In this document: one piece after another, positions 26,103 through 33,978 of the stretch
Layout of the letters: each line of letters begins with the position of its first letter
Numbering within the stretch: position 1 is the stretch's first letter
From: Candidatus Atribacteria bacterium
GTDB taxonomy: Bacteria > Atribacterota > Phoenicimicrobiia > Phoenicimicrobiales > Stramentimicrobiaceae
Direction: 5' to 3'
DNA: 34,901 bases
Assembly (NCBI GenBank): GCA_018402425.1
Contig: JAGYIZ010000020.1
Coordinates: 1 to 34,901 of the forward strand
Program-made: the position numbers and the translations under genes
The notes under the pieces: generated by a model
Databases searched by the model: none
Seen by the model: the letters and a program-made list of their open reading frames with translations, nothing else
Told to the model about the DNA's origin: nothing

Positions 26103-26142
26103 AAATGAGATAGTTATCAATACACTTGACTATCTCATTTTT
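26103..26142 (+). terminator. Intrinsic terminator after the thioredoxin-like gene
   Basis: AATGAGATAGT and ACTATCTCATT form an 11-bp stem with a loop of about 14 bases, followed by TTTTATTT. It directly precedes repeat copy E. Confidence 0.8.
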
Positions 26143-26143
26143 A

Positions 26144-26390
26144 TTTAACCATAAAAATCACCTTCTTTGAAGGTGGTAATGGTTAAATAAAAGGTTTTAC
26201 CATAAAGACGATAAATGTGCTACCTAAAATATTTTACCTGAGGTCCCAAACAGAGACAATATTGCTTAGAAATAATTGGAAAACACCGTTTGGAAACTAG
26301 ATAAGAGAAAAGAACAGGAAAATGGCTAAATTAAAGATAAGCCCCTTTCAGAGGCTTTTTAAAGCCACCCGCTTTGCGGGTGCGATATTT
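26144..26390 (+). repeat. Dispersed hairpin repeat, copy E
   Basis: Long-form copy with intact structure. The 5' hairpin pairs CACCTTC and GAAGGTG inside TTTAACCAT...ATGGTTAAA. The middle hairpin is AAGCC-CCTTTCAGA-GGCTT, and the terminal hairpin is CACCCGC-TTT-GCGGGTG. Relative to copy B, the middle stem has different bases in both arms (AACCTC/GAGGTT versus AAGCC/GGCTT) but still pairs, suggesting that the structure itself is maintained. Confidence 0.85.
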
Positions 26391-26489
26391 ATTATATGTC
26401 AATGTTTAATATTAGCAGCAATAGCAGCAAAAAATATTATAGTACTGGATATGATAATATAAAAGAAAAATAGTTTGAGGTAAAAAGGT

Positions 26490-27458
26490 TTGCAGGACGC
26501 ATCAATTGAAGTTCAAAAAATAATTGACAATATCAGAAAAATTGTAAAGGAAAAATCCGCTACAGTTGCTTTTTCCGGAGGACTTGATAGCACTGTAGTA
26601 CTTAATTTAGCCAAAAAAGCCCTGGATAAGGAGAAATTGACTGCAGCCAATGTTGATTTCGGATTATTTACCTATAATAAAGCTCGTGAAAATATACAAG
26701 CGATAAGCAAATCTTTACAAATAAAACTTATCATAATTTTCGGTGAATCGGAACAAGTGACTATAATGAGAGGCGGACCGGATTGTAATTTATGTACCAA
26801 GAAAGTTAAATTAGGCTTAATTAAAAAAGAATTTAAAAAAGAAATTATTTTAACTGGTTCTAACCAAAGCGATAGCTGGGGAAAATACGGAATTGACTTC
26901 CAGGACCGTTATTATGCGCCATTGTTTCCTTACTCAAAAAATCAAATTAAGACTATTGCTAATTATTTAAATATTGAAATCAAACGCATTGGAGAAAATA
27001 ATAATCGTGAAGGATGCAAATTAAAACATTTACTTAAGCCTTTAATTAATCTTGCTTATCATGGGCATGCAGTTAATAAAGCAAATGAGTTGCTGTTAGA
27101 GAAGATTTATAAATCAGCTATTTACACTGAAAAAGCAAATGTTAAAATTATTGGTCCCTTAAGCAGGAACATTGCCTTGATTAATGTTTACCCATTACCA
27201 GAACAAAGTTGGTTAGATGAAGCAAAATATCAAATAGAGCACTTGGGAGGTATCGAAGAATGTCAAATTGTTGACCACCCTTTGGAATTGTTGATAAAAG
27301 CCAACAAAGGTCAATTCAATAATCTTCGTTCCCGCTATTGGCTAGAGAAGGGTAGATTGCAACCGGATTTTGCCTTTCCCGTAAAGGTAAGATGGTTATT
27401 AACCAGCAATAGAAAGTTGAAAACATTTCAGGTTGTCGATTATAATAAGTTAGTGTAA
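26490..27458 (+). CDS. PP-loop ATP pyrophosphatase (LarE/TtcA-like) with three conserved-type cysteines
   Basis: A 322-residue protein starting at TTG, after GAGG at 26476-26480. SGGLDST (29-35) is the PP-loop that adenylates substrates. Cys99 and Cys102 (GPDCNLC) plus Cys176 (REGCKLKH) make a CxxC...C set like that binding a [4Fe-4S] cluster in the PP-loop thiolases TtcA and TtuA/NcsA. A C-terminal domain of about 110 residues has no recognised motif. Likely activity: ATP-dependent sulfur insertion or a related activation step; the substrate is unknown. The next gene encodes an iron-sulfur protein, which may be relevant. Confidence 0.75.
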   Translation: MQDASIEVQKIIDNIRKIVKEKSATVAFSGGLDSTVVLNLAKKALDKEKLTAANVDFGLFTYNKARENIQAISKSLQIKLIIIFGESEQVTIMRGGPDCNLCTKKVKLGLIKKEFKKEIILTGSNQSDSWGKYGIDFQDRYYAPLFPYSKNQIKTIANYLNIEIKRIGENNNREGCKLKHLLKPLINLAYHGHAVNKANELLLEKIYKSAIYTEKANVKIIGPLSRNIALINVYPLPEQSWLDEAKYQIEHLGGIEECQIVDHPLELLIKANKGQFNNLRSRYWLEKGRLQPDFAFPVKVRWLLTSNRKLKTFQVVDYNKLV

Positions 27459-27521
27459 GTAATTAATTTGGATTTTAATAAATTAACATTAAAGTAAAAT
27501 ATCAGCAAAGGAGTAGTTTTT

Positions 27522-28064
27522 ATGAGTAATGAATTAGGTTATATCAATTATGAAGATACAATTAGAAATGCAGTAGAATTGATGGCACTATCTGCCAGGA
27601 CAGCTCCCAAGTCGGCTGGAGAAGATTTTGTGGAAATCAAGATACTTTATGGGGATGAAGTGATTAAATTGGGAGAGGAAATGATAAAATATGGTATAGA
27701 AAATAATAAGAGAAATTTTGATCGTGATGGCGAAAATGTAAAGAATTCCCCAGCTGTATTGTTGATTGGCTTAAAGGATGCCCAGACATTAGGTCTTGAT
27801 TGCGGAGCCTGCGGATTTAATAGTTGTTCAGAATGTAAAGAACATAGTGGCCTTGAATTCGATGGCCCCCAATGTGCTTTTCGTATTTTGGATATGGGCA
27901 TTGCTATTGGATCTGCTGCTAAAATGGCAGGCATATTAAGTATAGATAACCGTATTATGTACAGGGCTGGGGTAGTTGCTAAAAGGATAGGACTTATTGA
28001 TGCTAGTTTTGTCATGGGAATACCTTTTTCAGTAACCGGAAAAAATATTTATTTTGACAGATAA
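27522..28064 (+). CDS. DUF2148 ferredoxin-domain protein
   Basis: A 180-residue protein of the DUF2148 family. Cys94, Cys97, Cys102 and Cys105 (CGACGFNSCSEC) plus Cys118 (GPQCAFR) form a likely iron-sulfur site, followed by the family's glycine/alanine-rich LDMGIAIGSAAKMAG segment. It occurs widely in anaerobes and has no known function. An AAGGAG ribosome binding site precedes the ATG. It follows the PP-loop gene by 63 bases in the same direction and may be co-transcribed with it. Confidence 0.85.
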   Translation: MSNELGYINYEDTIRNAVELMALSARTAPKSAGEDFVEIKILYGDEVIKLGEEMIKYGIENNKRNFDRDGENVKNSPAVLLIGLKDAQTLGLDCGACGFNSCSECKEHSGLEFDGPQCAFRILDMGIAIGSAAKMAGILSIDNRIMYRAGVVAKRIGLIDASFVMGIPFSVTGKNIYFDR

Positions 28065-28123
28065 ATACAGCTAGGATTGAGAAATATTTGCACAGCTGAT
28101 AAGAAATAAAGCGCAATAATTTC

Positions 28124-28147
28124 GCAGTAAAAAGACGCTTTTGCTGC
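28124..28147 (+). other. Hairpin between the DUF2148 gene and the htrA promoter
   Basis: GCAGTAAAA(A)G and CTTTTGCTGC pair over about ten bases around a 3-base loop. No T run follows, so it is a poor intrinsic terminator. It lies about 190 bases upstream of the predicted sigma54 start, a typical distance for an enhancer-type palindrome, but that use is speculative. Confidence 0.35.
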
Positions 28148-28302
28148 CAATGAGATTGTTTATGTTTATTATTTAAAAGAATAGTTATTAAATAAAATGA
28201 TAATACCAGGCGAAGTAAATCTTTATTTATATTGCTTTAGAAGGGTGGATGCTTTTTAACTATGGCGATAAATTAATAAAATAAATTGTATGAACTTTAT
28301 TC

Positions 28303-28318
28303 TGGCATAGAAATTGCT
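28303..28318 (+). promoter_or_regulatory. Sigma54 (RpoN) -24/-12 promoter for the small ORF and htrA
   Basis: TGGCATAGAAATTGCT matches the sigma54 consensus TGGCACGRNNNTTGCW at 14 of 16 positions, with the invariant GG (28304-28305) and GC (28316-28317) exactly 12 apart. Transcription would start near 28329, about 41 bases before the small ORF. A sigma54-dependent activator is encoded 3.4 kb downstream at 31719-33062. Confidence 0.75.
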
Positions 28319-28369
28319 TTTATAGATATTTAGATAGAAAAAACATATAATAAAAGGAGATGATTTCTT

Positions 28370-28453
28370 ATGTCAGAGCCATTTTATAAAGAAATAAATA
28401 ATTCAAAATATTATTTAAAAGTACCAAAGAGAAATTCTGAAATATTTCAATAA
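28370..28453 (+). CDS. 27-residue small protein ahead of htrA
   Basis: An ATG at 28370 follows AAAAGGAGATGA, one of the strongest ribosome binding sites in the window, at normal spacing and opens a 27-codon frame ending in TAA (28451-28453). The peptide (starts MSEPFYKEINNSKYY) is polar and basic with no membrane segment or signal. It lies between the sigma54 promoter and htrA, 24 bases before htrA, so the two would be co-transcribed. Function unknown. Confidence 0.55.
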   Translation: MSEPFYKEINNSKYYLKVPKRNSEIFQ

Positions 28454-28477
28454 TTTTTTCTATGAGGAGGTAAGAAT

Positions 28478-29914
28478 ATGTTACAAAAAAGTATTATAAA
28501 AAGACAAAAACTATATTTTATTTCTATATCACTAATATTTATATTTTTGCTGAGTTTTGCAGGAACAGGAATTGCACAACAAAAACAGTCTATTGTTAAA
28601 TCTCTTAGTGATGATATTGCTCAAATTGCGGAGACCGTAGGTCCGGCAGTAGTAAATATTGATGTAGTACGTTATGTGGAAACATCACCTTTTGGCAGTC
28701 AATTTAATGACCCATTTTTTGAGAGATTCTTTGAACAATTTGAAGAATATCGGAAACGTATTCCTCAAAAAGGTGCCGGGTCAGGATTTATTGTTGATAA
28801 GGAAGGCCATATTTTAACCAATGAACATGTAGTTCATAATGCTGAAGAGATTAAAGTAACCTTATCAGATGGACGCGAATTTATTGGAGAAGTAGTTGGT
28901 TCTGATATTACGACAGATATGGCTATTGTTAAAATTGATGCCAATGATCTTCCGATAGCAGAATTAGGAGATTCTGATTCACTCAGAGTCGGAGAAATTG
29001 TCATTGCTATCGGAAATCCATATGGCTTAGAAAAGACGGTTACTATGGGTGTTGTTAGTGCCAAGGGTAGGGACATCAATGCCGGCTCAGATGGACAGGA
29101 ATATCGTAACCTTATTCAGACAGATACAGCAATTAACCTGGGTAACAGTGGCGGACCCTTGCTCAATACAGACGGAGAAGTAGTAGGAATAAACACTGCA
29201 ATTATACCTTATGCACAAGGTATTGGTTTTGCCATTCCAGTAAGTGTAGCCCAGCGTAATCTTGATGATTTAATTACTCTTGGAAAGGTAAGAAGATCCT
29301 GGTTGGGTGTTTATATTCAACAGGTAACTCCGGAGATTGCCGAACAATTTGACCTTGCAGAGGCCGAAGGCGTATTGGTTGGTGATATAATAGAAGATAG
29401 TCCTGCTGAAAAGGCCGGCCTTGTTAGAGGTGATGTAATTATATCCGTCAACGATATAGAAGTAAACACACCACAGGAGCTGCAGGATACTATCCGCGCT
29501 TTAGAAATAGGTGAAAGAGCTGAGTTAATAGTAAAGAGAAACGGGGAAGAGTCAAATATTATGGTTGATATAGCAGAAATGCCTTCAGATGAAGTCGTAG
29601 AAACTAAAGAAAAAGTCTTTTCCGAACAAACTGGAATCAAGGTTGAAGAGGTAACTCCTGAGATCGCCCGTGAAGCAAATTTGCCATGGGTAAAAGGATT
29701 AGTTATAACCGATATTATTCCCGGTAGCTCTGCAGATGATATGGGATTAAGAAGAGGAGATATTATTCTGGAAGCCAATAGAAATGAATTATCATCGATT
29801 GCTGAATGGGAAGAAATAATTAATCAGCTAGAAACAGGAGATACTTTGCTGCTCTTGGTTTTCCGAGATGGCCATACTTATTATGTTCCTATCAAAATAG
29901 AGGAAATAGAATAG
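28478..29914 (+). CDS. htrA: HtrA/DegP-type serine protease with two PDZ domains
   Basis: A 478-residue envelope protease. An N-terminal signal peptide or anchor spans about residues 12-34. The trypsin-like domain carries the full triad: His117 (TNEHVV), Asp147 (TTDMAI) and Ser224 (GNSGGP). The first PDZ domain spans about 265-355 and the second about 375-470. The protein degrades or refolds damaged exported proteins. GAGGAGG precedes the ATG. The sigma54-type promoter upstream and the downstream sigma54 regulator suggest induction by envelope stress through that regulator, which is an inference. Confidence 0.93.
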   Translation: MLQKSIIKRQKLYFISISLIFIFLLSFAGTGIAQQKQSIVKSLSDDIAQIAETVGPAVVNIDVVRYVETSPFGSQFNDPFFERFFEQFEEYRKRIPQKGAGSGFIVDKEGHILTNEHVVHNAEEIKVTLSDGREFIGEVVGSDITTDMAIVKIDANDLPIAELGDSDSLRVGEIVIAIGNPYGLEKTVTMGVVSAKGRDINAGSDGQEYRNLIQTDTAINLGNSGGPLLNTDGEVVGINTAIIPYAQGIGFAIPVSVAQRNLDDLITLGKVRRSWLGVYIQQVTPEIAEQFDLAEAEGVLVGDIIEDSPAEKAGLVRGDVIISVNDIEVNTPQELQDTIRALEIGERAELIVKRNGEESNIMVDIAEMPSDEVVETKEKVFSEQTGIKVEEVTPEIAREANLPWVKGLVITDIIPGSSADDMGLRRGDIILEANRNELSSIAEWEEIINQLETGDTLLLLVFRDGHTYYVPIKIEEIE

Positions 29915-29940
29915 ATAGTTGTAATGAGTGAAGAAAAAAA

Positions 29941-29972
29941 GAGAACCGGGAATTACCGGTTCTCTTTTTTTC
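29941..29972 (+). terminator. Intrinsic terminator after htrA
   Basis: GAGAACCGG (29941-29949) and CCGGTTCTC (29956-29964) form a perfect 9-bp stem with a 6-base loop, followed by eight T. It separates htrA from the two-component genes. Confidence 0.92.
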
Positions 29973-30043
29973 TTAAAAATCCAATTTTATAAACAATGAA
30001 GCTAAAGATAATGATTCAATTATTGTTGGTAATTAAATAATCT

Positions 30044-30592
30044 ATGTTAAATATTAAAAAAGTATTTCAAAAAAACAATATCTTTCTTGTTCTGATTTTG
30101 ACCATTACTCCTTGTCTTTATTTTAGGTTATATCAGTTATCATGGTGCAAAGGAAAAGAATTATTTATAGGAAATTGGCAGGTAGAAGGTTTAAATATTT
30201 CTTTTTCTATTATTCAAACACTAGGTTCTGAGTTTATTTTAAGCAGAGATATTTTAATAGAAGTGCTTGATTTATTTCAAAAGAATTACCTTTATTGTGT
30301 AGTTGACCATAATGAAGTAACATCAGGTTAAGTACTAATGAGCAAAAGAATGAATCAGCGGGTAGAAATAAGATATCCTGGTGTTGTAAACTATATTCAA
30401 ACCAACGATTCGAAAAATCAGAAGAATACTACAAGTAATAGCCTTTTGATTTTGATGACCATTTTTCCTCGGTTGTTCGGATATCTTTTTACATGATAAA
30501 TATTTGTTAATTGGAATAAGCATGGAAGATTATTGGCTAACGCTATAATCAAATAAACAGAGAGTAATCACAATTATTTCATCATTCTAATA
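30044..30592 (+). pseudogene. Broken N-terminal sensor region of the adjacent histidine kinase
   Basis: 30044-30331 encodes 95 residues with an N-terminal membrane segment (about 13-29) and the start of an extracytoplasmic sensor domain. Beyond its stop, sensor-like sequence continues in other frames: EEYYK and PFDFDDHFSSVVRI around 30420-30480, then DKYLLIGISMEDYWLT around 30498-30545. Next, from 30557, comes HNYFIILILSLLGIYMIF, in frame with the kinase below, which looks like the second membrane helix. At least three frameshifts or stops therefore split one original kinase gene. This is read from the sequence; sequencing error remains possible. Confidence 0.65.
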
Positions 30593-31726
30593 TTGTCCCT
30601 GTTAGGTATTTATATGATATTCAGGATACAGGAGAGTCTGGTAGTAAGAAGGACATTGCGAAATATGAAAGATTATACTAGCAAATTATTAGAAACGATG
30701 GATAGCGGTGTGATATCCGTAGATGAGCAAAATATTATCAAGACTTTTAATCGAAAAAGTGAACAAATATTTAATTTGAAAAGAAATGAAGTTATTGGGA
30801 AAAACGCAGAAAAAGTATTGCCCCTTAAAATAAAAAAATCGTCTATTTATAATTTGGGCTTACAGGAAAAGCAAAAAATTGAGCATGAAATTGAATTTGT
30901 AACCAAGAATCATACCAGGAAAATACTTGAGGTGAATACCTCTTTGCTTTCCGGAGGAAAAGACCAGGATAGCGGGATAGTTGTTTTAGTAAGAGATATA
31001 AGCCGCATTAAAAGCCTATCAGAAGAGATTAACCGTAATAAAAGATTGGCTTCCTTAGGCAAATTATCAAGCGGTATAGCACATGAAATTAGAAATCCAC
31101 TTAGTTCCATAAGGGGATTAGCCCAGTTTCTTCATCAGTCTTTCGATAAAAAAGATCAACGAAAAGAAGATTTGAATATCATTTTAAAAGAGGTGGATAG
31201 GTTAAATCAATTAATCAACCAGATACTTGATTTTTCCAGGCCGAAGAAATTAATGGTTAGTCATTTCTCAATACAAAAATTGATTGAAGAATTGATTCAT
31301 TTGCTAAAATTAGAGAAAAATGAAAAAGAAATTTCTTTCCAGTATCATCTAAACATTACAAATCAATTTATTGACGGAGACAGAAACCAAATTAGACAGG
31401 CACTTATGAACATTCTTCTAAATTCGATACAGGCTATAAAGAAGAAAGGAGAAATTGTTATTTCATTGACAATGGCAACTTATAAAGATAGAGAAATGGT
31501 TAAAATAACAATTCATGATAATGGCGTAGGAATTGATGCTACTGATTTAGCACATATTTTTGATCCTTTTTTTACCAATAGGGATAATGGATATGGATTA
31601 GGTCTTTCTATTGCTTACAATATTGTTGAAATGCATCAAGGGACTATAAATGTTGAGTCAGAAAAAGGGAGAGGAACTGACATAAATATTTTTCTTCCGG
31701 TTAGGAGTAGTAAAGAAATTGAATAA
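30593..31726 (+). CDS. PAS-containing sensor histidine kinase (NtrB/ZraS-like), N-terminally truncated
   Basis: A 377-residue open frame from TTG 30593. It begins inside a membrane helix that continues upstream in frame to 30557, so the marked start is probably not the original one. A PAS domain (about 28-140) precedes the HisKA domain with phosphorylated His164 in SSGIAHEIRNPL. The HATPase domain has an N box (NILLNSIQAI), DNGVGI and GYGLGLSI. The catalytic part looks intact, but the extracytoplasmic sensor is broken. The stop overlaps the start of the response regulator by 8 bases. It may be a constitutive or cytoplasm-sensing kinase if expressed. Confidence 0.8.
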   Translation: MSLLGIYMIFRIQESLVVRRTLRNMKDYTSKLLETMDSGVISVDEQNIIKTFNRKSEQIFNLKRNEVIGKNAEKVLPLKIKKSSIYNLGLQEKQKIEHEIEFVTKNHTRKILEVNTSLLSGGKDQDSGIVVLVRDISRIKSLSEEINRNKRLASLGKLSSGIAHEIRNPLSSIRGLAQFLHQSFDKKDQRKEDLNIILKEVDRLNQLINQILDFSRPKKLMVSHFSIQKLIEELIHLLKLEKNEKEISFQYHLNITNQFIDGDRNQIRQALMNILLNSIQAIKKKGEIVISLTMATYKDREMVKITIHDNGVGIDATDLAHIFDPFFTNRDNGYGLGLSIAYNIVEMHQGTINVESEKGRGTDINIFLPVRSSKEIE

Positions 31727-33062
31727 AATACTAGTTGTGGATGATGAAGAAAGTATCCGAATCATGTTAAAAAGAGTACTTTCCGGAGAACAATATGAAA
31801 TTAAAGAAGCAATTGACGGATTAGAAGCTTTGGAAAAAATTACTCGGGAAAAATATAGTGCAATTTTACTGGATTTAAAGATGCCTCAAATGAACGGACT
31901 TCAGGTTATAAGTAAAATAAAGGAAATGGATATCAGTATCCCAATTATCATGATGTCAGCATATGGAACTATCCCGGATGCCGTAGAGGCAATGAAAATA
32001 GGTGCAGTTGACTATATAGTAAAACCTTTTGATCTGGATGAATTGAAAATGATTTTGGATCGCATGATTCGTCAGAATGAAATGGAAAATGAGAATCAGT
32101 ATTATAAAGAGGAAGAAGACAAGCGTTTCAATTTTGAAGAAATTATCTCTCAAAGTCAGGCCATGAAAGAAGTATTGAAAATGATAAAACAAGTTGCTCC
32201 TTTACCGACTACTGTTATGATTACCGGAGAGAGCGGTACTGGAAAAGAATTGATTGCCAGGGCAATTCATAAGAACAGCCCGCGAGAAGAAAAACCATTT
32301 GTGGTAGCTAATTGTGTGGCTTTTTCACCTAATGTACTGGAGAGTGAATTATTCGGACATGAAAAAGGAGCTTTTACCGGAGCCAGTACCAGACGTATGG
32401 GAAGGTTTGAAATTGCCCATGGTGGGACAATATTTTTGGACGAAATTGGAGAGATAAATCTGATGACTCAAGCAAAACTGTTACGAGTAGTACAGGAGAA
32501 GGAATTTGAACGAGTAGGCAGCTCCACCAGTATTAAGGTTGATGCCAGGGTTGTAGCAGCTACCAATAAGGATATTAAAAAAGAAGTTGAAGAACACAAG
32601 TTTCGGGAAGACCTTTATTATCGTCTTAATGTTTTCCATATTCATATTCCTCCTTTAAGAGATAGAAAAGAAGATGTTCCTTTGTTGGGGCAGCATTTTA
32701 TTGAAAAATATAACCGAATTTTAAACAAACGTATTTCTTGTTTGTCAAAAGAAACCATTGGTCTATTGATGGATTATTCTTACCCCGGAAATGTTAGGGA
32801 ATTAGAGAATATAATTGAGAGAGCAATGATTATGTGTAACGGGGAAATTATCGATAAAGATTTTCTTTTCTTTTTTGAGCAGAAAAATATTAATCAAAAA
32901 AATGGTACACTTAAAGAGATGGAGAAAGAGATGATAAAGAAGTATCTTATTCAAAATCATGGTAATCGTACTAAGACAGCGTTAAATCTGGGTATTAGCA
33001 GGAGAAACCTGCAGTTAAAACTAAAGGAGTATAAGATTGATGTACCAAGCAAGAATATTTAA
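31719..33062 (+). CDS. Sigma54-dependent response regulator (NtrC/ZraR family)
   Basis: A 447-residue activator starting at TTG, with no better start available. The receiver domain (1-120) has the acidic pair D8/D9, phosphorylated Asp52 and Lys102. The AAA+ domain (about 140-380) has Walker A GESGTGKE (170-177), the sigma54-contacting loop GAFTGA (217-222) and Walker B GTIFLDEIGE (236-245). A Fis-type helix-turn-helix lies at the C-terminus (about 405-445, TKTALNLGISRRNLQLKL). All motifs needed to activate sigma54 promoters are present. The sigma54-type promoter at 28303 is the obvious candidate target. Confidence 0.93.
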   Translation: MNKILVVDDEESIRIMLKRVLSGEQYEIKEAIDGLEALEKITREKYSAILLDLKMPQMNGLQVISKIKEMDISIPIIMMSAYGTIPDAVEAMKIGAVDYIVKPFDLDELKMILDRMIRQNEMENENQYYKEEEDKRFNFEEIISQSQAMKEVLKMIKQVAPLPTTVMITGESGTGKELIARAIHKNSPREEKPFVVANCVAFSPNVLESELFGHEKGAFTGASTRRMGRFEIAHGGTIFLDEIGEINLMTQAKLLRVVQEKEFERVGSSTSIKVDARVVAATNKDIKKEVEEHKFREDLYYRLNVFHIHIPPLRDRKEDVPLLGQHFIEKYNRILNKRISCLSKETIGLLMDYSYPGNVRELENIIERAMIMCNGEIIDKDFLFFFEQKNINQKNGTLKEMEKEMIKKYLIQNHGNRTKTALNLGISRRNLQLKLKEYKIDVPSKNI

Positions 33063-33097
33063 ATAATAACCATTAGTGGTAAAGAAAGAGGTTAATA

Positions 33098-33862
33098 ATG
33101 CTATTAGTTATCGATGTAGGCAATACTCATACCGTGGTAGGAATATTCGAAGGTGATAAAATAAGAGGTCATTGGCGTATATCGACTGATTTTAAAAAGA
33201 CTGAAGACGAATTTGCCATGTTATTCAAGAATTTATTAGCTGAACAGGCATTAAATTATACCCATATCAAAGCAGTGGTAATATCATGTGTTGTACCTCC
33301 TTTGATTTGGATTCTATTACAAATGTCCAAAACTTATTTTAAAGTAGAACCTATTATAGTAAATTCCGGAATTAATTTAAATATTAAGATAAAGACAGAT
33401 TACCCCGACGAACTAGGTGCTGACAGAATAGTAAATGCTGTTGCTGCCTATAATATTTATGGAGTACCAGCTATTATTATTGATTATGGAACTGCTACAA
33501 CTTTTTGTGCCCTTGATCAAAATAAAAACTATATAGGTGGAGCCATTGCGCCGGGTATAGAATTATCCAGTAATGCCTTATTCGAAAAAACTGCTAAATT
33601 ACCGGAAGTTGAATTGATTGAACCAAAGAATGCCATAGGCAAAAATACAATTCAAGCTATACAGTCCGGAGTTTATTTGGGACATATAGGGTTAACCAGG
33701 GAATTAGTAAAACGGTTCAAGAAAGAGTTAAAAGGAAATCCTAAAGTGATTGCAACAGGAGGGTTGGCTGAATTAATAAGTAGGAGCTGTCCAATAATTG
33801 ATAAAGTAGATCCATTGTTAACCCTAAGAGGATTAAAAATAATTTATCAACTGAATAGCTAG
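33098..33862 (+). CDS. coaX: Type III pantothenate kinase
   Basis: A 254-residue enzyme phosphorylating pantothenate, the first step of coenzyme A synthesis. It has the ASKHA-fold phosphate motif IDVGNTHTVVGIF (5-17), DYPDELGADR (101-110) around pantothenate, and IIDYGTATTF (127-136) with catalytic Asp129, all typical of CoaX rather than CoaA. The length is normal. It follows the regulator gene by 35 bases in the same direction. Confidence 0.95.
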   Translation: MLLVIDVGNTHTVVGIFEGDKIRGHWRISTDFKKTEDEFAMLFKNLLAEQALNYTHIKAVVISCVVPPLIWILLQMSKTYFKVEPIIVNSGINLNIKIKTDYPDELGADRIVNAVAAYNIYGVPAIIIDYGTATTFCALDQNKNYIGGAIAPGIELSSNALFEKTAKLPEVELIEPKNAIGKNTIQAIQSGVYLGHIGLTRELVKRFKKELKGNPKVIATGGLAELISRSCPIIDKVDPLLTLRGLKIIYQLNS

Positions 33863-33897
33863 TTAGAAAATAAATTAGCGTTTGGCTTTCTATATAA

Positions 33898-33926
33898 TTG
33901 ACATATAAATTGATAAAAGATAAGAT
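33898..33926 (+). promoter_or_regulatory. Sigma70-type promoter upstream of guaB
   Basis: TTGACA at 33898-33903 and TAAGAT at 33921-33926 are separated by 17 bases. Transcription would start near 33933, about 45 bases before the guaB start codon. Confidence 0.7.
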
Positions 33927-33978
33927 AGATTAAAATTTAACCAATTATATTGAATATGGAGAAAGAAGGAACTTATAT

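Noticed and set aside
29317-29778. 153-residue minus-strand frame opposite htrA
   Set aside because: Shadow of the htrA PDZ-coding region, with serine/isoleucine-rich content typical of an antisense frame.
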